NCBI GenBank assembly: GCA_024741835.1
Contig: JAENRP010000072.1
Span: 1 to 64,000, forward strand
Length of the DNA stretch: 64,000 nucleotides
Source: Diplocarpon mali
Lineage: Eukaryota > Ascomycota > Leotiomycetes > Helotiales > Drepanopezizaceae
Reading direction: 5' to 3'
Under the pieces are notes generated by a model, which ran no database searches, was not told the origin of the DNA, and was given only the letters and a program-made list of their open reading frames with translations. Positions 34,147 through 44,117 of the stretch are shown piece after piece. The position numbers and the translations under genes were made by a program. The stretch's first letter is position 1; every line of letters starts with the position of its first letter.

Positions 34147-35960
34147 GTCCATTCCATCGACAGGAAACTTCTTTTGTGTAGTATCATGCGACTGGTCATT
34201 TGGATTATCTGCTGGAGATGGTTCTATCGTAACCGTCTGAGAAGCGATCGAGACCGTCCAGCAAGCCCATTGAAGACAGGAGAGTAAAGGTCACTTCGAA
34301 ATAAGAGAACAAGAAGGCGCCCGATACTGAGCTCTTATGAAACGAGGAAAAGAAGCCTCTTCACAATGTCTCAGAAGGAAATATTGAGGTTTATCGCCGG
34401 TCACCACAGCTCTAAGATTGCTTGTAACACTTGGTAGCCTTAGGGATAAATCAATAGGATTACCGAATTAAGATTTTGATACTATTTATCGCTCGACCTA
34501 ACTTGGCTCTGGATTCCCTGCAGGTGCACGACGCGCCAGGTGACACTCGGTAATACGCTTTTACCATAGTTGACAAAGTACATCCTGGGTAAGTTATCGA
34601 CCTTTTCTAAGCCATCAACATCATCATCAGATAGACCGATTGACATGTCTCGGCAGGCCATAGCAAGCCAGCCTGAAGGGCGAGGGGAGCTGTCTCAGAA
34701 TCTGTATCTAGAGTCCAACTGTCTTGACTAGCTACTCAGAATGTTGATTCTTGGGTCCAATAATGGAAAACTCGGTCCTAAAATCTTGCATACTGCCTCC
34801 AAAGTAATTTTTCAAAACCGGTACGAGTCAAGCCAGTTCCGTCAAATATTTCTGCAAAACTGATGTCTAATACAATCATTGAAACGCGATTCCGATTTCC
34901 GCCATAGTACCCGTTTTCAAAACCGTCGAAACCGAGTTCTAAACACGCTGTAACATCAAATTTGCATGGATGACGCAACAGTAGACGAAGAAGCTTGCTC
35001 AAAGGTCTGGGTAAATCCTAACAAACTTCGCTAGCACAGATCGTGCGCTACACAGCCAGAGCAAGACTCTGGCGAAGCATAGACTTGCCAAAGAACGAGA
35101 TAGTGCCATGAAACATCAGTATCCATATAATCCCGAGTGCCCAAGCTACGCCAGAGAACGTAAGCGTGTAGAATATGTCAATGGATCAACGCCAGAGAGC
35201 ACGATAGATCAGCGAGCAGATGGCCGTTACGAGATCGGCTGGAACATCGATACTACGAAGCAAAAGCCAAAACCGTCACGCAACGTGCGTAAGCAACTGG
35301 TCTGGAAGTATTCCAAGGAATTGGAGTGCAAGTGGAGAGTTGGTAGCACTGGCGGCTGAGGAAGTGGTGCATTCTAGACCTGGGGTGGATCAAATCATGA
35401 AATTTGCAGTCATATGCAAGTTGGTGCGAGGCTGCTTTTCCATCGCCTAGCAAGGACCGTGGATGGTGTTACAATCCCAAAAGCCGGGGGTTTATCATTC
35501 GGTACATATGAATAGAAATGAAAGAAAATTACCAGGAAGAGACGAGATTAAAATCAATGCGAGGATGCTGATTCTAATTCCAGAGTTCTGATTCTAGAGC
35601 TGTGCAAAAATACCATAATCATCTCGTTAAAAGAAGCCACAAAATGAAGGACTGACGAGCTCAACGTTTCAAAAGCGAGCAAGGGCTTTTCAAAGAATAT
35701 TGAGAGGCTTATTGATAGAGCCATTACTGCTATTCTGTTTATTCTTAGGCAATTGCCGCGACAATTCTGCGCGTTGAACTTTACATGCGGTTCAAAGAAA
35801 CAGTAACGTCAAAAGACAATACGAGTGACGTCACATACTAAGCGAAGACAGCTCTTGGCATCTCGTCTTGAGACAAAAGCAAACTGCATCAGTTGTGGGT
35901 TGATGAGCAAGGGATTGATTAATGAGTGTTGTCAAACAGCAAAAGCTAGGTACAGGTCAA

Positions 35961-36066
35961 GGTCGTACCCGGGCTCGAACCGGGGATTCGGGAAAGCATC
36001 TTGGACAGAGCTATGATTCTGATGTGTAGTCAAAATCCCACGTGCTAACCACTACACTATACAACC
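35961..36066 (-). tRNA. tRNA-Gln (anticodon TTG), 35-nt intron
   Basis: Read on the minus strand, acceptor GGTTGTA pairs with TACGACC. The D arm is TAGTGTAGTGGTTAGCAC. The anticodon stem TGGGA pairs with TCCCG around loop TTTTGAT (anticodon TTG), the variable loop is AATC and the T arm is CCCGG-TTCGAGC-CCGGG. A 35-nt intron sits after position 37, the usual tRNA-intron site. The mature length would be 71 nt before CCA addition. Confidence 0.93.
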
Positions 36067-37924
36067 GATTTGATTTGATCGTTGTTCGACGAAGGTGTCT
36101 GCCGTATTATATTCTCTTAAACACAACAACAAAATTTCTGGGCCATGAAGCTCGCATCTCTTCTTGCTTTCATGGCGTGACATGGTTGCTGGTTTTGCTC
36201 GAGACGTATCATTTCGACAAATCCTTGAAATATTGGCAAACTCAAAGATTCTCAGTCTCATGAGCTTTATGGCTGCTCTATATCAAGGCTACTTATTGGC
36301 AATTTTGTATTGAAAAATCACGTGTAAGCGAGCTTTGCAGGTGTAACCCCTAGAATCGACGAGCCCGCTCAACGGCGACAAACTACGACGCATCGAATTC
36401 CCATCAAGCCCCAAGCTTCATTATGAGGCTGAGGTCGCAGTAATCTTTCTAGCTCAGGCAAAGGATGGAACGCTCGCTGGACCATTTCTGTCTGGTGCTC
36501 CAGAACCTGAAAGCTGACAGGAACAGTCATCTGGCGTAAGGTATGTCCTGAGCGAGTATATTAATCACGTCGCGAGCTTCCTCTGACCAGCAATAAGTTC
36601 TGGCGCTGACATATCGTCTCGCTAGCCGTTCGCTGCTGTTGCAGTTGTACTGACACCTCGTCATTGACAATGAAGAATCTTTGCGTCTGCGTGATTGCAC
36701 ATTAGCAGCTCCTGCATCGTCGAATTGCGCTGAATGCATTGATCTCTATTTGCATGCTCTATATGCATAGTCTTGCAAGGGATAAAAAGATCCAGATTAA
36801 CCTTTCCTTCATCAAGAATATGCCAAATCTGCAACATCTAGCAATCGTTTACGAGGCCAACTTTGGGAGATACCTATGACCGACAGTCCACTTGCTCACT
36901 CTCTCACCCCCGTGATCTGGTTCCATGTAAGAGAAGTTTCGGTCTTAGAAATATCAAGGAGCCGAGATTCTTACTCAGTAGTATCATTCCCCGTACTTGT
37001 GGCTTTCGGAAAATCAAAGAGGCTTCATGTCTATTCTGCCTCTCGAGTCTCCGAATTTGAGCCTTCTTGGCGTTGCGTCGACATGCTACAATAAGATCCC
37101 TGAGTTCTACACACTATCATTCTATTGCTATTCTCCAGCCTCGTGAGGATTCAATACGTTGAGGCTGACCAACTGAGACTTTACTCTATTTGAATTGTAC
37201 GAGATCCTGCGGTTTCCTTGAGTTTTGACATTGCTGTCTTCTTATGACGCTCTCCCACGCGGCAAACTCGTGTTGGAACATTCCTCACCAGAAGAATAAT
37301 GTAAGACCTACCTCAAGTCAATATCTACTAGTACGGCCGGGATATCACCACAGGGATTCAAGTTTCTGTCGAAGGAGAGAGGTTTGGCCCTGCTCTTGGC
37401 AAACTGAACAACATTCGGTATCATGAGATTCTCAACCTAAATACGTTTCATACATTGAACCGGGCTACAGAATGTATTGACAATCATTTAAGGTTCATCT
37501 TCTGGATGAGCTCTCCCTCCTCGTTCCGAAGACTCATGAGTTGTTCACCTACGATACCGGCGTGATTGAAGCAAACCGTACAGAATCAAGCCCAGTCTTT
37601 CGCCCCTCAAAGAAAAACTGTTCTATAAATGGGCAAGATGTCTAGATGCTGCTGTTTCCGCGGCAGGATAGCCCGCAGAAACACGGATCTCCACATACCA
37701 GCTCTGCTGGGTGGCAACTCCCAGAGCAGATTGCCGCAAAAGCTGGTTCAGGAGCCCATGGCGAAACTCCGACAGCCTGTGTTTGAAATCATGGAAAATC
37801 TAAACAGTCACGTGTGTCAATTCTTTTCGTTCTCGCAGCTGACTGAGCACGACCTCAGCGTCTTCAGCTCATCTCACTGTATTCCTAGCGTAGTCCTTGC
37901 TGCAACAACAACCAGCTTTCAACC

Positions 37925-38394
37925 ATGTCTTTCTCAAAACCCCCGAATCCGGATCCTCCCTGTCGCAAACCCATCCAACCCCCCCGGAATCCTCTCGACT
38001 TGATTCCAGCGGCGTAAAGAAGATCCTCGATAGGCCTCACGCTGCGCTGACGTCCTTATGGAAGATTGTGCTGGTTCTACACTGGAGATTTGAGGCTCCG
38101 AGGCAGGGAATGTGGGATACGGTCAGGAGGAGTGAGATGGATGAGGACGAGGACGAGTTCCCAGTCGAGGAGCCGAAGAGGCCGTCGGAGGAGACCACGT
38201 TGAGGTGCAGGGTGAGGAGGTGGGGGCTGGGATGGGGGCTGGAGTTGATGTTGCTGTATGAGGATGTTTTTTGCAAGGTTATCTTCAAGGAGGGCGATGG
38301 GCTGGCTTTGTGGGAGGTTTCCGGATCATCGCTTGAAAGTGATTGTGTGTTAGCAAGGCAGAGAGTTGAGTCGCCTGGCTCCGGTGATCTGTGA
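37925..38394 (+). CDS. Hypothetical small acidic protein (weak model)
   Basis: I do not recognise this gene. The preferred model has two exons (37925-38013, 38088-38394) with a 74-nt GTAAAG...GAG intron and gives 131 residues in phase. It has a Pro-rich start (MSFSKPPNPDPPCRKP), an acidic run (MDEDEDEFPVEEP) and a mixed C-terminal half with LGLELMLLYEDVFCKVIF-like sequence that could form a beta/alpha core. An unspliced frame from about 37897 is also open to the same stop but lacks an early ATG. No signal peptide or membrane helix is seen. It converges on PRI2, with 203 bases between the stops. It may be an artefact. Confidence 0.35.
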
Positions 38395-38597
38395 TTATAT
38401 TTAATATGTCCAGGGAAACGGCACCGCAGCATAAGAAACGACATGTTCAAGACACGAGTGGTCACTCAACCCGTATAGACATAGCCCTAACAGTGATCGT
38501 TGCCCAGTCAGCCCACAACGCCAAACACCGCTCCTGTCCTATTCCACACATGCCCATCTGAACCGATTCATACGTATCCCAAAAGTCACAACCGTCA

Positions 38598-40281
38598 TCA
38601 GCCTTCCATCTGTACATCCCCCTTCTCTTCCTCCGCCGGGTTCTTCGACAGATTCTTGAGCAGATAGCTCCTCTTGAAGTACTCGTTCGGATGCACCAGC
38701 GTCTCCAGCTGCGAGGCAGTCCACGTCCCATCGTCCTTGACCTTCTTGATTTCTTGCTTATGCACGTAGTCGAAGACCCTGTACCGCATTAGCACCAGCA
38801 CCACCACACGTTAGCCAGAAGCCCTGGAGCGGAGAGACTCACCGATTACACGCCAGGTGGTACTTCGTCTTCTCCTTATCCTCCTTGACACCCCTCAGAA
38901 CCTCTTGGTCCTTGACCCCAACAGCCTGCAGCAGCGCCGTCAGGTTCTCCACGCTGAAATGCCTGTACGGACACCCGTGTGCCTCGCCCGGTCCGGGCGC
39001 ATGTTCGGTGAGGATCTTCTGGCACGAGAATGGGCTATATCCATTCCCCCTCCGATTCGAGTCTCCCCCCACGTCTCCGAAGGCGTGGCGCACGTTGTAT
39101 TTGTATTCCTTGTTGAACACATCGTCGGTGATCTTGTTGAACGCGGAACGCCAGAAGACAAGAGCCTCTTCAAGATTGAGCCCGATACCTTTGAGGAAGA
39201 GGGTGTACTGGAGACGCCCATAGTGCTTGAGATGCGAATCGCGGCGGAGGGATCGGTGGAGGTTTTGCATGCAGAGTGGGAAGGAGGCGGATAGGGCGTC
39301 GACGTTGCGAGCGGAGATGTCGGCGCCGGGAAGCGCGGCTGCTGAGCTGGAGTAGTTGGCGCTTGGGGTGGTGAAGTTATTGGAGAGATGTGCGAGGATC
39401 GGGGTCAAGCGGTCATCTTCGTCGAGGCGGGGGAGGGCCCGAGATGTCATCTTGCTGTGTGAGCAGACCCTCAAATCCTAGCCAGACCTCGACATACCTC
39501 AAGAGCTTTATCTAGCCTCCTTGTAAACTCCGCAACGACCATGGACAATTGCTGACTTCCAGGGACATACGCCTTGCCAGCCTTCAAGAATACTCTCCTG
39601 TTCTCCACCAACTCAGGCACCCTCTCCCAATCAACCTTGAAAAAGCTCTCCTCCTCAATCCTCTTCGGGTACCCACCACCCGCGGCCCGCAACTCATCTG
39701 CGTGAGCTCTCCGCTCGTCATCATCCACAGTCTCCCAGTCCAGACTCAAGCTCTCGACAAACGACTGTCGCTCCTTCAGATCATCAGCCTGGAATCGCAA
39801 TCGGAAGAGCATAGACTCGACGCGGGAGAACCGCCTCCGCAGGTCTTCCGTCGACGCAAACGCAAGGCGCAGGATAAAGTGGCTGTAGTGGTCTTTCTGC
39901 CGCTCGGCCTGGATTGCTGTAGACCCCGACGTGGAAGAGGCGAGCGGCAGGTATTTGTCGAGGAGGGGCTTCATGTGTGCTGCTGTTTCGGCGGGGGATC
40001 TGTTCCTGAAAGAGCAGCTTTCGAGCTCGGCCAGTACTGCATCTGTTAGCATAATGTCCGCGCACTGATTCTCCTTCAGAGAGGAACCAACCTCGCAGAC
40101 GGTCAATAGCCCATTGCTCGAACTGCTCGAGCGTGATATCGGCAGTGGGCGGCGTTGTGTAGAAGTTCAGCCGGTGCCTGTATTCAAGATTCTGGTATAC
40201 CGGCGTCGCGAACTGCTTCTTCCTATGGTCGAGGCCCGTTCTCCTCTTCGCATCAATTCGGTTGAGGTCTTGCCGGATCAT
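38598..40281 (-). CDS. PRI2: DNA primase large subunit
   Basis: Four exons (40281-40092, 40036-39498, 39450-38843, 38778-38598; introns 55, 47 and 64 nt) give 505 residues, near the usual 510. With the small primase and polymerase alpha, it makes RNA-DNA primers in the nucleus at origins and lagging-strand starts. The N-terminus has YQNLEYRHRLNFYTTPP and FEQWAIDRLRVLAELE, typical of eukaryotic PRI2; the second only forms when acceptor 40037 rather than the nearer CTAACAG is used. Four cysteines expected to hold the 4Fe-4S cluster are visible: FPLCMQNL (about 303), FSCQKIL (386), HGCPYRHF (403) and HLACNRVFDYVH (444). HYGRLQYTLFLKGIGL precedes the second. The tail is acidic. The promoter carries three ACGCG cores. 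Confidence 0.95.
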
Positions 40282-40342
40282 GATCGCGGGATATGGAGTT
40301 GCAAAGGAAGCAATTCTGTTCCCACTGGTGAGACTCGATCGG

Positions 40343-40368
40343 ACGCGATTCCGACGCGACGGGACGCG
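40343..40368. promoter_or_regulatory. Three evenly spaced ACGCG cores upstream of PRI2
   Basis: ACGCG at 40343-40347, 40354-40358 and 40364-40368 lies 62-87 bp upstream of the PRI2 start. Spacing of 11 and 10 bp puts the cores on one helical face. They match the core of the MBF site (ACGCGT lacking the last base), a plausible G1/S control element. Confidence 0.6.
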
Positions 40369-40853
40369 CCAAGATTTGGGTCCACTCTATGGCTCAAGCG
40401 ACCTGAAAACCCGACCTCGCAGTAATTTTGGGGGCTGAAATAGCTCGATATGCAACAAACGCCAGCAACCGTGCCGATCTATCTCGGCAGATCTCATTAT
40501 CGACAAGCCATGCCTACTTTACTTATCATGAGCCTTGTAATCTATTTCGAATTTGGGACATGCTGGCAGGTACCCTGCTGTGCTCAGTGCACTGTTTGCA
40601 TGTGCTCATGTCTAGAAATGGCCTCAAATGGCGAGGATTTGGAGATGCAAACCAGTAACTACTGCAGTGCGAGGAGGTAGTTTAGCGCGGTTAATCACAT
40701 CGTTGACTTATAGTGAGACAGCACCACAGTCAACGAATACGATTATGGAACGAGTCACGGTTTTGTTGGCACAGTTCAGGACAAGAGATATAATGTAAAG
40801 AAAACAAAACAGGCATCTGTCATTTTTGTCCGCAAAAATATCAACTAGCACGG

Positions 40854-43685
40854 TCACCACTTCGAGGCTATCGGGCTTTTTGGGTCTCCTACACTGCCAG
40901 CTCCACTTCCGCTCCCACTGCCGCTGGCACTGCTACCTTTGCGGTCCTCCCTTGCATCCTCCCAGGTGAGCTTGCCATTGCCAGCAAACCCTGAGCCTGT
41001 TCCAGGACCATCACTGCTTGACTGCGTAAAGTGGGAAGCAGTACTCAACATGCTGGAACTGCGATCTCGAGTCTTGAGGAGTTGCTGCGGCGAATAAGCA
41101 GGTGGAGCAATGGATTGAGAGTACAAGCCGGGGGCGTAGGAGGAAAAAGCTGGAGGAGGTGTCGGGTTCCAAGGATAAGCACCGGCATTCATGCCACCAT
41201 TTTCGCTGACGGTTTCAGACGTCAACCCAGTGGTATCGAGACTGTGAGAGCTGATACCCGGACTATGGTTTGACTGGAACGCGCCTTGCTGCAATTGCGA
41301 TTGCTGAACCTTCTGGATGGCACTTATGAGCATTCCCAGCGCGATTCTCCCATCTGAAATGTGGTTGTTAATTTCCATATCCCGTGCCATATAAAACTCT
41401 TCGCATTTCTCCCGGTGCAGTTTCTTGTCCTCACGCTCTCGCTCTTTCCGCTGTGCTTCATCGAGGCCCTTTGCATTTGCATCCGTCAAGCTTTCGTGCT
41501 TCTTATTGAGAAATGTGAGCCGGCTCTGCTTGGTATCGCACTTGTGCTGGAGAGAAGTGAAGTCGTTTTGACAATCTTCAATTTCGCGGTCGGCAGCGAG
41601 CTTGGCGGAATCAAAGTCACGACGAGCGAGCTTGTGCTCGTCACGCTGTGATTGAATCTTAGCCTTGGCAGAAGAATAATCGGAGGTATCATCCGAAGGT
41701 AGTCTCTGGATCCTTCCGATTTCAGCTTCAAGATCCAGGACTTTGTCTTCAGCTTGTCTCATATTCAGGGTGTTCTGCTGGATTTTCTGCCTCAATTTAT
41801 CATCACTACCGCCTGCAGTCTGAAGACTGGAATTGAGCTTGTCGATCTCTTTGCGAAGCGAGTTGACCTTTCTTGATTGGTCCTTGCGTTTAGACGACTG
41901 GATCTTTTTCTCGTCTAACAATTTCTGCTGCTGGGTGGCAATTGAAGCTTTTAGGGTGGATGTAGGTGAGCCAGGGCGGCCTTGCACGTGAGGACCCGTG
42001 GCAAGGCCAACCGATATATCTGTAGATGCAGACTGAAGGGTTCGAACGCTGGCAGAAAATAGCATCGAGTCGTCACGTGTGCTATAAAAGTCGCACTGGT
42101 AGCTCGAGGTGGGAGCAAGTCCCACAATTACTCCAGACCATCGTGTAGACTGTCCTGGGACTTGCTCGGAATCGGTCCTCGACTCGATACGTGTCGGCCA
42201 TGGCGCGTGGTTTACATGAACGTAAAAAGGCTTCGAATTGTCCTTTCCTCCAGAGTCATTCCCCCTGCTCTGCTCGTTGCTGTCGAGTACCTTGTGGATG
42301 GGAAAGAAGCTAGTGCTGAAAGCGACCTCGTCAAACGTAACTGAGGTTATCCAGATCCGGTCTGCCTCGGAATTGAAAGGTGCGCTCCCCAGGTCGTTTG
42401 CACCCGTTGTATTTGTTCCCGCGGATTCTGCTGCTGTATGTGATGTTTCGTACTCCTTAACCATGACAATCTTGGTGCTGGCTAAAGCAGCCCATAGAGG
42501 CTGCCGCAGGCGGACCTGCGCGCTTTGTTTTTTCTTTTTCTTGAATGTAGCCACTGGGCTAGCACCTACGGCTGTCGGGGGCGGAGAATCGTTCTCTTGC
42601 GGTTGCGTGGCCGGGGCTACTGGATCGCTATTGGCATCCAGTGCTTTGCCAGCCTCTGGATCTCCTATTGATGCCGAATTGTCTCGCTTTTCTCTCCTGA
42701 CATACCAATCCCGAATGTATCGCACCACACCCTGAGTAAGAATATGTATCGCTAAGATGCTTCGTATCAGACCATGCCGCTTGTTGCCGTTGCTGGAGCG
42801 CGGCTCCAGCGGGTCGTCAGGATCCGGCGAACTAAGGGATCCATTTGAGCCAATCATGGCCCGGAGGCCAGAGTGGTGAACTGTATTCCCGCGGAAATAA
42901 TGCGAAACTCCAATAACACTAAAACACCACAGTACATTCTTCATCCCAGCTCCTTTTCCACTCGTCCCGCCCCCTAGAGTTAATGCAATGACGGTCTGTG
43001 CCAGGTCCAGTGCAATATCCTGAAGAGGGCTCCACAGGAAGAGCCATACCATCAACACGAGCACATCGATGAGAAATATCGTGCCAATGGACGGCGTGCC
43101 CAAGGTCCCGTGGATTATGTCGGTAAAACTTAGCCCAGCAGAGGCGGCCGTCGAAGGAGGGACAAAGGTCAATGTCGCGAAGAGGAGATGGACGATGGAG
43201 AGAAAGGTCGGTGGGATTTGGAGGAGGACGATGAGGATAGCCAGCGTATCCCATAGCGGGCAGGACCGGAGAACGGTGAAAGCAAACGACAAAGCATCGT
43301 GGTGCACGGCCGGGTTCTTGGACATGTTGACATTGATCTGGCGATGGATTTCGGGAGACGCGGTCGCGTTTGGATACACATCGGAGGCGGAATCCGACGA
43401 GCCGTCCACCGACGCCTTTCTCGGGATCTGCGCGGCCATCTTGTGTTCTGCCATGCTCTCGCCAGGGGCCGGGCGCTGCGCATGTCGATTCGAAGGCGGC
43501 GGGGTTCGGGGCAGAGGCGGTGTTGAAGAGGTGCTCTCGGGAGCCTTCGCATAACCGTTGAGGTGACCATTGCTCTTCTGCTTCGGCACCTTCTTCGCCG
43601 GCCCTACCAGACCATTCTCATGCCGCGTGTCGCGTTGGTTTGCAGCGCCTGGCTGTCGCTTGCTTGTGGCCGGTCCACGAGGCAT
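40854..43685 (-). CDS. acrB: AcrB-like ubiquitination-network signalling protein
   Basis: An intronless gene of 943 residues that I recognise as the fungal AcrB family. In Aspergillus nidulans this family was found through acriflavine resistance and linked to the ubiquitination network. The N-terminal 130 residues are disordered, basic and Pro-rich. Hydrophobic segments follow at about 135-160, 160-180 and 205-235, with a further weak one near 255-270, so it is a membrane protein. The middle has a conserved globular block (FYVHVNHAPWPTRI, WSGVIVGLAPTSSYQCDFYS), then a long coiled coil at about 590-770 rich in Lys, Glu and Gln. The C-terminus is Ser/Pro/Gly-rich with YPWNPTPPP and a (Gly-Ser) run. 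The molecular role is not known to me. The upstream 4.7 kb is gene-free. Confidence 0.88.
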   Translation of the reverse strand: MPRGPATSKRQPGAANQRDTRHENGLVGPAKKVPKQKSNGHLNGYAKAPESTSSTPPLPRTPPPSNRHAQRPAPGESMAEHKMAAQIPRKASVDGSSDSASDVYPNATASPEIHRQINVNMSKNPAVHHDALSFAFTVLRSCPLWDTLAILIVLLQIPPTFLSIVHLLFATLTFVPPSTAASAGLSFTDIIHGTLGTPSIGTIFLIDVLVLMVWLFLWSPLQDIALDLAQTVIALTLGGGTSGKGAGMKNVLWCFSVIGVSHYFRGNTVHHSGLRAMIGSNGSLSSPDPDDPLEPRSSNGNKRHGLIRSILAIHILTQGVVRYIRDWYVRREKRDNSASIGDPEAGKALDANSDPVAPATQPQENDSPPPTAVGASPVATFKKKKKQSAQVRLRQPLWAALASTKIVMVKEYETSHTAAESAGTNTTGANDLGSAPFNSEADRIWITSVTFDEVAFSTSFFPIHKVLDSNEQSRGNDSGGKDNSKPFYVHVNHAPWPTRIESRTDSEQVPGQSTRWSGVIVGLAPTSSYQCDFYSTRDDSMLFSASVRTLQSASTDISVGLATGPHVQGRPGSPTSTLKASIATQQQKLLDEKKIQSSKRKDQSRKVNSLRKEIDKLNSSLQTAGGSDDKLRQKIQQNTLNMRQAEDKVLDLEAEIGRIQRLPSDDTSDYSSAKAKIQSQRDEHKLARRDFDSAKLAADREIEDCQNDFTSLQHKCDTKQSRLTFLNKKHESLTDANAKGLDEAQRKEREREDKKLHREKCEEFYMARDMEINNHISDGRIALGMLISAIQKVQQSQLQQGAFQSNHSPGISSHSLDTTGLTSETVSENGGMNAGAYPWNPTPPPAFSSYAPGLYSQSIAPPAYSPQQLLKTRDRSSSMLSTASHFTQSSSDGPGTGSGFAGNGKLTWEDAREDRKGSSASGSGSGSGAGSVGDPKSPIASKW

Positions 43686-43975
43686 GCGACTATGCTGACC
43701 CAGAGGGACGTCCGAGTCAGCGGGGGGGAAGATGCTGATAGAGACCTCAGCCGAGTGCCCACGCTCTTCTTCCTCCTATTGGTGCCGCTGGGAGGAGGGC
43801 GAAGATGGTCGTCGTTGAGCTGGTCGTCCGAGTCGTGAAGGCCTCATCCGAACCGAAAAAAAAATGCTGTCGAGCCGTGGGTAAAAGGTGGTTTGTCGTG
43901 GAGAGGATGCGGTGGTCGTACGGAAAGTGTGTAGTGCAGGCGCTTGGAAGGATGCAGCAGGGGGTTTGTGCTTGA

Positions 43976-44008
43976 TTTGGCGAAGCGCGCAGTTTTGGCG
44001 AAGCGCGC
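43976..44008. repeat. Direct repeat TTGGCGAAGCGCGC
   Basis: Two copies of TTGGCGAAGCGCGC, four bases apart, lie about 290-320 bp upstream of acrB. This could be a paired factor site or a simple local duplication. Confidence 0.7.
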
Positions 44009-44068
44009 TAAGGGAGTACGGTAGCCCAGCTTGGACGAAAGCCGCGGCTTTGGCTTTGGAATAGGGCT

Positions 44069-44117
44069 TGGATGTGGATTTGGATTTGGATTTGGATTTG
44101 GATTTGAATTTGGATTT
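44069..44117. repeat. Hexanucleotide repeat (GGATTT)n
   Basis: About eight units of GGATTT, with one GAATTT variant and one shortened unit. It is not the usual fungal telomere repeat (TTAGGG). Confidence 0.9.

Larger units (their letters stand above)
28556..37924. other. 9.4-kb gene-poor AT-rich block with two tRNA genes
   Basis: No intact protein gene is supported across this stretch. Composition falls to AT-rich by eye, strongest at 31.1-33.4 kb, and short frames are frequently closed by TAA. It contains two tRNA-Gln genes and one stop-interrupted coding-like segment, listed separately. I found no terminal repeats, transposase or reverse transcriptase motifs. The pattern suits old, mutated sequence, possibly RIP-affected, but this is inference. 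Confidence 0.6.

Noticed and set aside
40040..40047. First AG (CTAACAG) as acceptor of PRI2 intron 1
   Set aside because: It would insert extra residues and break the conserved DRLRVLAELE join; CTAAC there is better read as the branch site for the next AG.
38857..40049. Long plus-strand frames opposite PRI2
   Set aside because: PRI2 on the minus strand carries the conserved cysteines and splice joins; these are antisense shadows.
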